Positions 18,323 to 27,839 are shown, counted from the first letter of the stretch. The stretch is DNA of 64,000 bases from Stieleria tagensis (GCF_024129865.1 NZ_JAMYFE010000086.1:62001-126000), one strand, 5' to 3'. The notes: generated by a model from the letters alone, not told the origin. A program made the numbers and translations.

Positions 18323-18544
18323 ATGATGACGACGGAAACAAAAGAAATTTTAACGGCGGCGTCGGCTGTGCTGGCCAATAATTCCGTACCGGAACTACGT
18401 GGACTGCGGGTCGACGAAGAATCTAACGAACTGCAACTGCATGGGCGCGTGCGAAGCTTCTATCACAAGCAACTGGCCCAAGAAGCGATCTTGCCGTTGG
18501 CCGGGAATCTGCAAGTGGTCAATCACCTGCACGTTCACGGTTAG
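18323..18544 (+). CDS. Small BON-domain-like protein
   Basis: A 73-residue protein. Residues 28-72 (LRVDEESNELQLHGRVRSFY, then HKQLAQEAILPLAGNLQVVNHLHV) match the pattern of a BON domain: beta strand, GxVxxxxxxxxAxxxAxxxxGVxxVxNxLxV. There is no signal peptide or membrane segment, so it is probably cytoplasmic. BON domains are thought to bind phospholipids or other ligands; here the role is unknown. Two adjacent ATG codons (18323 and 18326) are possible starts. Confidence 0.65.
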   Translation: MMTTETKEILTAASAVLANNSVPELRGLRVDEESNELQLHGRVRSFYHKQLAQEAILPLAGNLQVVNHLHVHG

Positions 18545-18559
18545 TTCCGCATCACGCGT

Positions 18560-19345
18560 TTAATTCAGCGTCACGCGTTGCTCGAACCGTTTGATTTCCG
18601 TAGCCCGCCCGTTTTCGTCTGACGTCACAATGGCTCCACATAGCCGAACGTCTCCGGTGGCAACGTGAAAGTGACAGGGCTCTGCGGTCCGCGTCGTTTG
18701 CGTGACGCGTTCGATGTCGCGACCGATGATACTGTCGTAGGGGCCACACATCCCGACGTCGCATTGAAACGCCGTGCCGCCGGGCAACAGACAGGTGTCG
18801 GCGGTTGGCACATGCGTGTGCGTCCCCAACACCGCGGTGACTTTGCCATCGAGGTAGCGGCCCAAGACCTGTTTGTCACTGGTGGCCTCGGCATGCACGT
18901 CCACCAAAATTTGATCGGTGTGCGGCTGGATCTCTTCCAGCACTTCATCCAAGGCTTGGAACGGGCAATCAACCGGCCGCATGAAGACCCGGCCCATGAT
19001 CGAAACGATTGCTAGCGGCGAACGGCCACTCCGTTTGATCAGCGTCCAGCGACGACCGGCAGCTGCCAGCGGGTAGTTGGCCGGTTTCACAATCCGATCG
19101 CTCTTTTGCAGCGACCGGATGATCTCTTTACGACGAAAGATATGGTCGCCCAACGTCACTCCGTCGATCCCGCTGTCGATCAATTGCTCAAATTGTTTGG
19201 GCATCAACCCCGACCCGTCCGAGGCATTTTCGGCATTGGCGACCACGTAGTCCAAATCCAGCTCTTCACGAATCCGCTGGGTGCATTGCAGAACGGCGTT
19301 CATGCCTGGTTTTCCAACAATATCTCCGAGAAATAGAAATTTCAT
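18560..19345 (-). CDS. YmdB-family metallophosphoesterase
   Basis: A 261-residue protein of the TIGR00282/YmdB family, binuclear-metal phosphodiesterases (2',3'-cyclic nucleotide activity in Bacillus). Start ATG 19345 gives the canonical MKFLFLGDIVGKPG. Further metal motifs: NAENASDG, TLGDHIF, DVHAEATSDK and GTHTHVPTAD. In the characterised family the third motif is usually GNH; here the Asn is Asp (GDH). The sequence is otherwise complete. Likely role is cytoplasmic nucleotide or RNA-fragment hydrolysis influencing regulation. It converges with the BON-like gene and diverges from proA. Confidence 0.88.
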   Translation of the reverse strand: MKFLFLGDIVGKPGMNAVLQCTQRIREELDLDYVVANAENASDGSGLMPKQFEQLIDSGIDGVTLGDHIFRRKEIIRSLQKSDRIVKPANYPLAAAGRRWTLIKRSGRSPLAIVSIMGRVFMRPVDCPFQALDEVLEEIQPHTDQILVDVHAEATSDKQVLGRYLDGKVTAVLGTHTHVPTADTCLLPGGTAFQCDVGMCGPYDSIIGRDIERVTQTTRTAEPCHFHVATGDVRLCGAIVTSDENGRATEIKRFEQRVTLN

Positions 19346-19619
19346 ACCGGTCGATAAGCTCGAAAACGTGGAGGAGGAATCTGGGGACGGACAAGACTGA
19401 TAAACCGTATCGGTGGAACGCTCGATCGTCAACGCGAGACACTCTGTGGCGATTTCCCGGTGGGGGATTTGGCCAACCCTGTGGTTCAGAAGATTGCCAT
19501 CTCGGCTATGGTAGTACACAGCGCAGGGCAAATCGTGATGGAAATGTCGCGACGTTTCCCCTTCTTCGCCCGCCCGCTGCCTTCGCCCGTTCCCTGAATG
19601 CCTGCACCCACCGTCCATC

Positions 19620-20897
19620 ATGAACACGGCCGCCCCCAGCGTCGATCTGACCCAATACTGTCTCACAACCGCCACCAACGCGAAACGCGCCTCGGCCGAA
19701 CTTGCCACCCTGGATGCGGAGATCAAAAACCGCTGGCTGCTGGAATCTGCAGATGCCCTGGTCGCTGCCGCCGGACAAATCATTGTCGCCAACGAATCCG
19801 ATTTAGCAGCATCCGACGACTATGGGCTGACCGATGCGGCCGTCGATCGACTGCGTTTAAATCCCGACCGAATCGCGGCAATCGCTAACGCGCTGCGAGA
19901 AATCAGCATGCTGGCCGATCCAATCGGTGAAGTTCTGGACGGATTCACCCGTCCCGGTGGGCTGCAAGTGTTAAAGAAACGCGTGCCCTTGGGCGTCGTG
20001 TTCTTCATTTACGAAAGTCGCCCCAACGTGACCGCCGATGCGGCGGCGATCTGTGTCAAGAGCGGCAACGCTGTGATTTTGCGCGGCGGCAAAGAGGCCA
20101 TCCACAGCAGCCGCGCGATCGTCGAGGTGCTGGCCCAGACCGCTGAAAAATGTGGTTTGCCCAAACATGCCGTGCAATTGGTGGAAACCACCGACCGAGC
20201 TGCGGTGGGAGAATTCCTGTCGCTCGGGGAACTGATCGATGTGGCGATCCCCCGCGGCGGGGAAGGGCTGATTCGCCGGGTCACCAGCGAAGCCACCATG
20301 CCGGTGATCAAGCACTACAACGGCAATTGTCACGTCTACGTCGATCAGTCGGCCGACATTGAAATGGCTGCGAAAATCATTCACAACGCAAAATGCCAGC
20401 GAATGGGTGTTTGCAATGCCTGTGAGTCGCTGTTGGTTCATCGCTCCATTGCCAAATCGGCGTTGCCGGTGATCAGCAAACGCTTGTTGGACGAAGGCGT
20501 CGAAATTCGCGCCGACGAAACCGCCGCACAGTGGATCGCCAAGTCCACCGCAGCGGGAGAACAGGATTGGGGAACGGAATACCTGGGGCCGATCATCAGC
20601 GTGGCTGTCGTCGATTCGATTGATGACGCGATCGACCACATCAATCGCTACGGGTCACACCACACCGATTCGATCATCACCCAAGACCTCGCCGCGGCCG
20701 AACGATTCACCGGCGGCGTGGACAGCGCCGCAGTGATGGTCAACGCCAGCACGCGTTTCAACGACGGGAGCGTGTTCGGGCTCGGTGCCGAGATCGGCAT
20801 CTCGACCGACAAGTTCCATGCCCGCGGCCCCTGTGGACTGCGAGAATTGACCACCTACAAGTACATCGTCCGCGGCGACGGCCATATCCGCACCTAA
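19620..20897 (+). CDS. proA: Gamma-glutamyl phosphate reductase (glutamate-5-semialdehyde dehydrogenase)
   Basis: A 425-residue aldehyde-dehydrogenase-fold enzyme for the second step of proline synthesis, reducing glutamyl-5-phosphate with NADPH. Family signatures: VPLGVVFFIYESRPNVTADA, SGNAVILRGGKEA, the catalytic Cys in GVCNACESLLVH, and FNDGSVFGLGAEIGISTDK followed by ARGPCGLRELTTYKY. Full length. No proB is adjacent; it is a single gene divergent from the YmdB homologue. Confidence 0.97.
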   Translation: MNTAAPSVDLTQYCLTTATNAKRASAELATLDAEIKNRWLLESADALVAAAGQIIVANESDLAASDDYGLTDAAVDRLRLNPDRIAAIANALREISMLADPIGEVLDGFTRPGGLQVLKKRVPLGVVFFIYESRPNVTADAAAICVKSGNAVILRGGKEAIHSSRAIVEVLAQTAEKCGLPKHAVQLVETTDRAAVGEFLSLGELIDVAIPRGGEGLIRRVTSEATMPVIKHYNGNCHVYVDQSADIEMAAKIIHNAKCQRMGVCNACESLLVHRSIAKSALPVISKRLLDEGVEIRADETAAQWIAKSTAAGEQDWGTEYLGPIISVAVVDSIDDAIDHINRYGSHHTDSIITQDLAAAERFTGGVDSAAVMVNASTRFNDGSVFGLGAEIGISTDKFHARGPCGLRELTTYKYIVRGDGHIRT

Positions 20898-20992
20898 ACC
20901 CAACGTCGAAACAACCAGGCCTCGCCTCGCCCACCGTCGATCCCATGACTGACGTACCGCATAGCAACTTCGCCGCCCCAGCGGCAAAGAAA

Positions 20993-22180
20993 CTAAGCGG
21001 CGGATTTGACAGTGGCCGGTGTCAGGTAACTGTAGAGATGCAACCGATGGTGCCGCTGGGATTCCAACTGCTGGGCGAAGGCTGCCGGGCTGAGATGATC
21101 CTGGTAGTAATCGATGACGCCGCGACGCAGCGTTGAAATCTGTTGCGGTGACATCGCGGCAATCCGATCGAACGCTCCACGCAGCCCTGCGGCACCGCGA
21201 TAGGTCACACAATTTTCGCCATCACGCAGCGCGGGCGTGAACAACGATTCATATTCCAACACCGGAATGGTGCCGACCGCGATCGCCTCGATGGCATTGT
21301 GTGACAACGGATAGTCGCCACCAGGCGCCGCCAGAAAGAAATCGGACTGCGAAAGCAGCCCGAACCAATCCGCCGGATCGGTGCGATAGTTGGCATTGTC
21401 GATCATCACAAACGAAGCGTGACGTATCGCACGCGCATCCGCCAGACATTCATCTGACGTGATCTCCAGCAGCAAATCGGCATAGTGCTGTTTGGCACAA
21501 CGGATCACACTGTGCCGGTCTAAGATCTGCAAACGCGGGTACTTGCTGATGCCGCGATAACCTTCCTGCGTGCATTGACCGGCAAAGAACAGTCGCCAAG
21601 TCCGCGGCGATTGACGATAGCCATCGAAGCTGCCGTCGCAGTGGTGGTCCCAGACCAACGGAAAAAAACTGTAGGGCAAAGCGTAATCGCTGTCCGAAAG
21701 TGGCCGCCGGGTCGAGGTGATCACACGCATGGTCCGTCGCGCCCGCGGATGCCGGTCGCAGCGATCGGATAAACAGAGATCAAACGGCGCCTGGTCGGCA
21801 TGCAAGTCGGAGTCGCAAAACGGCTGGATGTTCGTCAGCGCGCTGGCTTTGTACTGACGATGCCCGGTTTGCAAGAACTGCAAACGAGGCACCAGCGACA
21901 ACTCGTACCCGCCATGCTGTAACAGGGTGACTAAAGCGTGAAAGCGACGCCCCTGTTCACCGTCGTTGGCAATGCGTTGCAAATCCAACAGACAACGCTT
22001 GGTGGCACATCCGGCGGGCTGCGCCGACAACTTGGATTTGTCGGCCTTCGCTTTCTGCCGCGACATCCATTGATCGCGCACACGTTTTGAATGCGAGTAG
22101 CGGATCAGCCACCGATGCTCCTTGGCCCAATGTTCAACTGATAGCCCCAACTCTCGGATCCGATGCGAAAGATCAGGCAT
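20993..22180 (-). CDS. Exostosin-like glycosyltransferase
   Basis: A 395-residue protein without signal peptide or membrane helix. The C-terminal half holds the recognisable part: SDFFLAAPGGDYPLSHNAIE, then AIAVGTIPVLEYESLFTPAL, which parallels the exostosin/GT47-type nucleotide-sugar binding segment (CPxGxxxxSxRxxEAIxxGxIPVI). The N-terminal half is basic and has a DUF-like character. The likely role is sugar transfer in the cytoplasm onto a glycan or envelope precursor. Donor and acceptor are unknown. It is convergent with proA and divergent from nagB. Confidence 0.6.
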   Translation of the reverse strand: MPDLSHRIRELGLSVEHWAKEHRWLIRYSHSKRVRDQWMSRQKAKADKSKLSAQPAGCATKRCLLDLQRIANDGEQGRRFHALVTLLQHGGYELSLVPRLQFLQTGHRQYKASALTNIQPFCDSDLHADQAPFDLCLSDRCDRHPRARRTMRVITSTRRPLSDSDYALPYSFFPLVWDHHCDGSFDGYRQSPRTWRLFFAGQCTQEGYRGISKYPRLQILDRHSVIRCAKQHYADLLLEITSDECLADARAIRHASFVMIDNANYRTDPADWFGLLSQSDFFLAAPGGDYPLSHNAIEAIAVGTIPVLEYESLFTPALRDGENCVTYRGAAGLRGAFDRIAAMSPQQISTLRRGVIDYYQDHLSPAAFAQQLESQRHHRLHLYSYLTPATVKSAA

Positions 22181-22317
22181 GGTGGCAGCACTCGGGCATG
22201 AAGTGGTACGATGTCAATCGTTGCTAGCAAAGCAATCAAACGGCAGTGGGTGCCAAATGAGCCACCCTTATTGTGTAGAGTCGACCAAATTCCTCCCGTG
22301 ATTGTAACGAAATATCA

Positions 22318-23082
22318 GTGAAAACCATTGTTACCTCAAGCCCACAGTCAATGGGGCAATACGCGGCAAAACAAGCGGCGTCCGATTTGCGGCAAGCGAT
22401 CCAACAACGTGGTGCGGCTTATTTAATCGTGGCTACCGGTGCGTCGCAGTTTGAGGTGCTGTCACAACTGACCGCCCAACCCGACGTGGATTGGAGCCGA
22501 GTGCATGGCTTTCACCTGGACGAATACATCGGCGTCGGCCGCGATCATCCGGCGTCCTTTTGTCGTTATTTGCAAGAACGATTTGTCGACCAGGTACCGC
22601 TGGCATCGTTTCACTACTTGGCCGGGGACGCCGATCCGGAATCAACCCTGCGTGACGCGGCAGCGGCGATCTCGGCCGTCACCATCGATGTCGCACTGGT
22701 CGGGATCGGCGAAAACGGTCACTTGGCGTTTAACGATCCGCCGGCTGACTTTGAAACCGACGATCCTTATTTGATCGTTGATTTGGATCAAGAATGCCGT
22801 CTACAACAAGTCGGTGAAGGCTGGTTCGAGTCGCTCGAAACCGTCCCCACACGGGCGATCAGCATGTCGATCAAACAGATCATGAAAACCAAATCGATCT
22901 ATTGCAGCGTTCCCGACCAACGCAAGGCGGCTGCGGTTCGCGCCACACTCTGCGATCCGATCAGCCCGCAAATTCCGGCCAGCATTTTACGGGAACACCC
23001 CTCGGCAACGCTGATCATTGATGATGCAGCGGCCAGCGAATTGCAAGCCGATACAAGAGCTTCGATGGAGAAATTTGCGTGA
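22318..23082 (+). CDS. nagB: Glucosamine-6-phosphate deaminase
   Basis: A 254-residue enzyme converting glucosamine-6-phosphate to fructose-6-phosphate and ammonia. GTG start at 22318. Motifs: VATGASQ phosphate loop, the catalytic Asp in FHLDEYIG, and the catalytic His region GIGENGHLAFNDPPADF. The late segment VPTRAISMSIKQIMKTK is also canonical. Its stop overlaps the nagA start by 4 bases (GTGA), so the two are translationally coupled in an amino-sugar catabolism operon. Confidence 0.93.
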   Translation: MKTIVTSSPQSMGQYAAKQAASDLRQAIQQRGAAYLIVATGASQFEVLSQLTAQPDVDWSRVHGFHLDEYIGVGRDHPASFCRYLQERFVDQVPLASFHYLAGDADPESTLRDAAAAISAVTIDVALVGIGENGHLAFNDPPADFETDDPYLIVDLDQECRLQQVGEGWFESLETVPTRAISMSIKQIMKTKSIYCSVPDQRKAAAVRATLCDPISPQIPASILREHPSATLIIDDAAASELQADTRASMEKFA

Positions 23083-23993
23083 GTGGTTCGGTTGATTTAC
23101 AGGTCAACGGTTACGCCGGCGTCGATTTCAACGACGACACGTTGACCGAAACGATGATCGCTGCGGCTTGTTTGGCGATGCGTGACGACGGCGTGAAATG
23201 TTTCCTGCCGACCATCATCACCGACGATTTGGGGCTGATGGTTCGCCGCATCACCCGAATCGCAGACGCCGTTGAATCAGATGCATTGATCGCCGAAAGC
23301 ATCGCTGGAATTCATGTCGAAGGCCCTTTTATCAGCTCGCAACCAGGGTTTGTTGGCGCCCATCCCTCCGGTCAAGTGGTCGCGGCAAACGTTGATCAAG
23401 CGATGCGTCTGCTGGATGCCGGGCGGGGATTGGTGCGATTGTTCACACTGGCACCGGAGGTCGGCGGAGCGGTCGAAACCACCGCGCGGCTGACGCGTGA
23501 ATCGGTTGTGGTTGCCGCCGGTCACAGCGACGCGACGATCGACCAGATGCAGGCGACGATCGATGTCGGGCTGAAGATGTACACGCACCTGGGAAACGGT
23601 TGTCCGGCACAGCTACATCGCCATGACAACATCGTCCAACGTGTTCTCTCGCTAGCCGACCAATTGGTGATTTCACTGATCGCCGATGGACACCACGTGC
23701 CTTGGTTCGCGCTGGCGAATTACCTGCGTTGCATCCCTGATCAGAATGTGGTGATTGTGACCGATGCGATCAGTGCGGCCGGATTAGGTCCTGGCAAATA
23801 TCGACTGGCCGGGCAAACCGTCGAAGTCGACGACGACCTAGCCGCTTGGGCAGAAGGCCGCGAACACTTCGCCGGCTGTGCGACGACGATGCCTCAGATG
23901 ATCACCATGCTCCGCGGTCAGCTCGGCTTGCAGCAGCCGCAGATCGACCGCTGGACCAGTCACAACCCGGCCCGCGTGCTGGAGATTGATTGA
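23079..23993 (+). CDS. nagA: N-acetylglucosamine-6-phosphate deacetylase, compact form
   Basis: A 304-residue TIM-barrel amidohydrolase that would supply NagB by removing acetate from GlcNAc-6-phosphate. Metal and active-site motifs are present: GIHVEGPF (Glu), AGHSDA (His), HLGNG (His), DGHHV, and TDAISAAG (catalytic Asp). Canonical NagA is about 380 residues. This protein begins directly at the first barrel strand (VDLQVNGYAGVDFND) and stops at NPARVLEID, so both halves of the small beta-sandwich domain are missing. GTG start, overlapping nagB by 4 bases. Confidence 0.88.
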   Translation: MSGSVDLQVNGYAGVDFNDDTLTETMIAAACLAMRDDGVKCFLPTIITDDLGLMVRRITRIADAVESDALIAESIAGIHVEGPFISSQPGFVGAHPSGQVVAANVDQAMRLLDAGRGLVRLFTLAPEVGGAVETTARLTRESVVVAAGHSDATIDQMQATIDVGLKMYTHLGNGCPAQLHRHDNIVQRVLSLADQLVISLIADGHHVPWFALANYLRCIPDQNVVIVTDAISAAGLGPGKYRLAGQTVEVDDDLAAWAEGREHFAGCATTMPQMITMLRGQLGLQQPQIDRWTSHNPARVLEID

Positions 23994-24040
23994 CGGATTT
24001 CACCGTCCTTTCCAGAGGTATGAAGTTGTGCTTTTATCAC

Positions 24041-24058
24041 AACCCGACACGTGAGGGG
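24041..24058. repeat. REP-like intergenic repeat copy
   Basis: The block AACCCGACACGTGAGGGG resembles both arms of the larger palindrome at 44435-44491 (consensus roughly CCGACGCGTGAGCGAGGG). It lies between nagA and the convergent protease gene. A short hairpin GACGG/CCGTC (23992-24007) at the nagA end may be a weak terminator. Confidence 0.4.
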
Positions 24059-24172
24059 CTGTTGATTTAATCAGCCGGCACGCGCTAGCATCCGGTTCCA
24101 CGGACTTTGCAATGCGAGTCACCAGGAACCGTGAGCTAGCGCTCAACGGCTGATCGTTCAAGAAGGAGAGTA

Positions 24173-24190
24173 GGATCTTTCACAAGATCC
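24173..24190 (-). terminator. Hairpin beyond the Prc-like protease gene
   Basis: GGATCTT (24173-24179) and AAGATCC (24184-24190) form a perfect 7-bp stem with a 4-base loop, 15 bases past the protease stop codon on the minus strand. The following bases on that strand are pyrimidine-rich (CTACTCTCCTTCTT) rather than a clean U-run. Confidence 0.45.
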
Positions 24191-24204
24191 ACAACCGTTG
24201 GCGA

Positions 24205-26310
24205 TTAGCGGGATTGAACGAGCTGCTGACGTTGCAAACCTTCGATGTAATCACCGGTGATGTTCATGACTTCGCGGTTGTAGAAGGTATCGCGATAGAC
24301 CTCTTGATCGGTCTCCTGCTCGAGTTCTTCTTTTTCCTCTTCCTTCTGAGCATCCAATTCTTTGCGACGCTCCATGAACGCGGTTTCTTCCAGCGGAACG
24401 GTGTCTTCGTCCTTTTGTTTCACGAACAGGGCAATCCGCCGAATCAGGTCAATGAACTCATCGTCCGCCTTGACTCGCTGCTCGGATTTTTGCCGCAGTT
24501 CGGTCAACAGATCGGTCGGCACCAGATTGTAGATGTCATGCCGCGCCCCATCGATGCGATCGGTTTCCAAGGCATACTTCAGGTCGCCTTCGGCCACATC
24601 CATTTTTTGCGTCAGACTCGGCAGCACGATGTCGGCGGCGACACCATCACGCTGGGTGCTTTCGCCGTCGGGCAGGTAGAACTGTTGCAGGGTGACTTTC
24701 AGCGCGCCGTAATTGGCTCGCTGGGTCCCGAACAAACGTTCGGCCAGATCCATCAGCGTCTGCACGGTGCCTTTGCCGTGGGTCTGGGGGTCACCGACGA
24801 TGATGCCACGATTGTAATCTTTGATCGCACCGGCAAAAATCTCGCTGGCACTTGCACTGAACTTGCTGGTTTGCACGACCAATGGGCCGCTCCACACGGT
24901 TCCCGGTTCTTCGTCATTGTATTGGTTGATCTGCCCCCCCGAGTCTTTGACTTGGACGACAGGACCACGATTGATGAACAACCCGGTCAGGTTGATCGCT
25001 TCGGTCAACGATCCGCCACCATTACGGCTCAGGTCGATCACGACGCCTTGCACACCTTGGGTTTTGAAATCCATCAGGATGCGGCGAACGTCACGTGTGC
25101 TGCTACGGAAATCGGCTTGGTTTTCACGAGCCGCTTGCATGTCCATGTAGAAACTCGGCAGATTGATAAAGCCAATTTTCTGCTTGGTGCCATCGGGCAT
25201 CTCGTGATCGATGATTTTGCCACGTGCCGCGGACTGCTCCAATTCGACTTGGGCCCGCACCAGTTTATAAATCTCCAGCGTGCCTTTGCCGCCGACTTTC
25301 ACGCCCAAACGGACGACGGTTCCGGCATTGCCTCGGATCAAGCTGACGACGTCTTGCAGCGGCATTTCGACGATGTCAACCATCTCTCCGGATTCGCCTT
25401 GGCCGACCGAGACGATCACGTCATCGGGTTGCAAACGCTCGTCCAACGATGCGGCACCCCCGGGGATGACTTGCATCACAACGGTGTTGCCGTCTTTCTC
25501 TCGCAGCGCGGCACCGATGCCTTGCAGTTTCAGTCCCATCGAGATATTGAAATCGTCCAAGGTGGACGGGGACATGTAGGTCGAATGGGGATCAAACGCG
25601 CTGGTGACCGAGGTCAGGTAGGCTTCTAACAAGTCGTCATTGTCATAGGTTTTAAATCGCCGTGCGTAGCGTTTGTAGCGACGGCGGAGCAGATCGCGCG
25701 CCTCATCGCCTTCGGTCCCATCGTCGCGCAAATCCAACAATGCGTACTTGATTTGGCGGCGCCAGCGCTCGCGAGCTTCCTCGGGCGAATTGGCATACTG
25801 GGCGGCTTCGGCATCGACGATGATGTAATCCTCCTTGCTGAAATCAAATTCGGAATCGAGCAATTCCAATGCGACCGCGACACGCTCGTCGACACGCTGG
25901 GTGAAGCGATTAAAAATGCTGTACGCCAGTGTCAGATCGCCTTTTTTTACCATGTCGTCGATCTTGTCCTTGTAGGCTTTGAACTGATCGATATCGGACT
26001 GGTAAAAGTACAATTTCAATGGATCAAAACGATCCAGGTACAAATCAAGTGCCCGCTCGCTGATTTCGTCATTCAGCGCCATCGTCGAGATGTGATATTT
26101 CGGGATCAGCTGGGCGATCAGGCGAGCAATATGGCGGTCTTGGGCGGTCGGTTGCGGGGGCGCGGTTGCCGTTTCCGTCTCGGCCTGGGCCGCAGCAGCC
26201 GGCGCAACAGCAGTGACTTGCGCGGTTGCCGGGACGGTCAGGCAGGCCACCCCCAGGCCGGCGAGCGCCGCTAAATGGGCAAATGTACGCGCGGGGAAAC
26301 GGCTATCCAT
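24205..26310 (-). CDS. Carboxy-terminal processing (tail-specific) protease, S41 family
   Basis: A 701-residue periplasmic protease of the Prc/Tsp type. A signal peptide is present (MDSRFPARTFAHLAALAGLG, through ATAQ). After a helical N-terminal domain there is a PDZ domain (about 240-325, MGLKLQGIGAALREKDGNT) and the S41 core: SKFSASASEIFAGAI (catalytic Ser) and THGKGTVQ (catalytic Lys). A C-terminal helical DUF3340-like region, rich in E and K, is present as in Prc. It would degrade or trim envelope proteins from their C-termini. Its gene lies next to an HtrA-type protease gene on the same strand. Confidence 0.93.
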   Translation of the reverse strand: MDSRFPARTFAHLAALAGLGVACLTVPATAQVTAVAPAAAAQAETETATAPPQPTAQDRHIARLIAQLIPKYHISTMALNDEISERALDLYLDRFDPLKLYFYQSDIDQFKAYKDKIDDMVKKGDLTLAYSIFNRFTQRVDERVAVALELLDSEFDFSKEDYIIVDAEAAQYANSPEEARERWRRQIKYALLDLRDDGTEGDEARDLLRRRYKRYARRFKTYDNDDLLEAYLTSVTSAFDPHSTYMSPSTLDDFNISMGLKLQGIGAALREKDGNTVVMQVIPGGAASLDERLQPDDVIVSVGQGESGEMVDIVEMPLQDVVSLIRGNAGTVVRLGVKVGGKGTLEIYKLVRAQVELEQSAARGKIIDHEMPDGTKQKIGFINLPSFYMDMQAARENQADFRSSTRDVRRILMDFKTQGVQGVVIDLSRNGGGSLTEAINLTGLFINRGPVVQVKDSGGQINQYNDEEPGTVWSGPLVVQTSKFSASASEIFAGAIKDYNRGIIVGDPQTHGKGTVQTLMDLAERLFGTQRANYGALKVTLQQFYLPDGESTQRDGVAADIVLPSLTQKMDVAEGDLKYALETDRIDGARHDIYNLVPTDLLTELRQKSEQRVKADDEFIDLIRRIALFVKQKDEDTVPLEETAFMERRKELDAQKEEEKEELEQETDQEVYRDTFYNREVMNITGDYIEGLQRQQLVQSR

Positions 26311-26468
26311 TGTGACTGATCCGAATATCGAGGTGGTTTGAACGCGAACGCAAATGCGGCAACACGGGGGACGATTTTCCCCGCTACTGTCTTCCTATCA
26401 TACGTAACCGGAAGCTGGGCCGCGGTGGAATGGTAGGAAAGAGGCGAAACCCAGACAATGTTGGTTTC

Positions 26469-27743
26469 TCATTCTTGTCCTGTCGGATCATCGACAGTCG
26501 CCAGTTCGACCATCAATTCAACCCGCTTTCCGTCGCGTTTCACGGTGATTGCTTGCTTCGAACCGATCGGTTGGCGTTCAATAGCCGTTTGTAAACTATT
26601 GGAATCATGCACCGGCTGGCCATCAAATTCGACGATCACGTCCAGCGGTTCGATCCCAGCCTGCTCGGCGACGGAGTCCTTGATCACTTGATAGACCAAG
26701 ATTCCCGAATAGGGTTCCAAGTTGAATTGTTTGGCAATCCGCGGCTTTAATTCGACCAGTGTCGTTCCGATCGCAGCCCGACGGACTTTGCCGTGGCGGT
26801 CCAACTCGCTGGCAATCCAACGTGCTTGATTGATCGGGATCGCAAACCCGACGCCCTGGTAAAACCCGCTGCGGGTAGCGATCGCGGTGCTGATCCCGAT
26901 CACTTTTCCGTCCAAATCGATCAATGCACCGCCGGAGTTTCCGGGGTTGATCGCCGCATCGGTCTGCAACATGTTGCTGCGGCGGATACGGTCGATCCGG
27001 CGGTTTTTACCGCTGATAATTCCCGCGCTGACGGTGGCCTCCAACCGAAATGGGCTGCCGATCGCCAGCACCCAGTCACCGATTTCCAAGTGGTCTGAAT
27101 CACCGATCGCGATCGCCTGCAGTTTTTCGGGAAAATCCACTCGAACCATGGCCACGTCACTGTCCGGGTCGCCGCGAACGACATCGGCGTCCACCCGCGT
27201 CTCGTCGGGCATTTGCACGACCACACGCGTCGCCCCGGTGATCACGTGATTGTTGGTGATAATCAATCCGTCGTCGGAAACGATCACTCCAGAACCAATT
27301 CCGGTCAATTTTTCCGTCGTCGGCGGCGGCGTCGGGATCTCCGCCCGCTCCAACAGGGGCAGCTCGTCCTCCGCATCCGGTTCCTCTTCTTCATCGGTCT
27401 GTTCGCCGTTTTGCCCATAACTGTACAGCACCACGACCGACGGGGTGGCGCGTTTGGCTGCCATCCGGAATGCCAACGACAACGCGCGCGGCCCCGCCTG
27501 CAACGCCTCAATCATCTCCGAATGTGGCGCTTCCGCCGCCGCTGGTTCACCGGTTTCGACAACCGGGGCGGTCCCTTCGCTGGCCTCCTGTTCCTTCTGC
27601 GGCTCAGTTGCATCCGCAGCGTCGTTGGCGGTGGCATCGACGCCTGCCTCCGCCGGCGGGTCGTCGGCGGCCAGGCACTGGCTGAACATCAGCGTCGTGA
27701 TGACGGAGAAGATCAGTGCGATCAGGTAACGGGAAAGTGGCAT
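26469..27743 (-). CDS. HtrA/Deg-type trypsin-like serine protease with PDZ domain
   Basis: A 424-residue S1C protease. Signal peptide MPLSRYLIALIFSVITTLMF (cleavage near CLAAD), then an acidic, Ala/Glu-rich linker to about residue 90. The catalytic triad is visible: His in ITNNHVITG, Asp in DSDVAMVRVD, Ser in NPGNSGGAL. One PDZ domain follows (about 325-410, GILVYQVIKDSVAEQAGIEP). It would act in the periplasm in quality control. The acidic low-complexity linker between signal peptide and protease domain is longer than usual for DegP. It is upstream of the Prc-like gene on the same strand, 158 bases apart. Confidence 0.92.
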   Translation of the reverse strand: MPLSRYLIALIFSVITTLMFSQCLAADDPPAEAGVDATANDAADATEPQKEQEASEGTAPVVETGEPAAAEAPHSEMIEALQAGPRALSLAFRMAAKRATPSVVVLYSYGQNGEQTDEEEEPDAEDELPLLERAEIPTPPPTTEKLTGIGSGVIVSDDGLIITNNHVITGATRVVVQMPDETRVDADVVRGDPDSDVAMVRVDFPEKLQAIAIGDSDHLEIGDWVLAIGSPFRLEATVSAGIISGKNRRIDRIRRSNMLQTDAAINPGNSGGALIDLDGKVIGISTAIATRSGFYQGVGFAIPINQARWIASELDRHGKVRRAAIGTTLVELKPRIAKQFNLEPYSGILVYQVIKDSVAEQAGIEPLDVIVEFDGQPVHDSNSLQTAIERQPIGSKQAITVKRDGKRVELMVELATVDDPTGQE

Positions 27744-27839
27744 CGAGATTCCTAGTTGACGTCGACAGAAGGATGATTGCTTGGCACGATCAAAGCGTAG
27801 CGTTCACTATAACGATCTCGCATACCACGGTCATCATCG

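Noticed and set aside
24214-25629. Long + strand open frame of 471 codons
   Set aside because: Antisense to the S41 protease gene; no recognisable motifs.
26630-26660. GGTTCGATCC resembling a tRNA T-arm
   Set aside because: Located inside the HtrA coding sequence without any cloverleaf.
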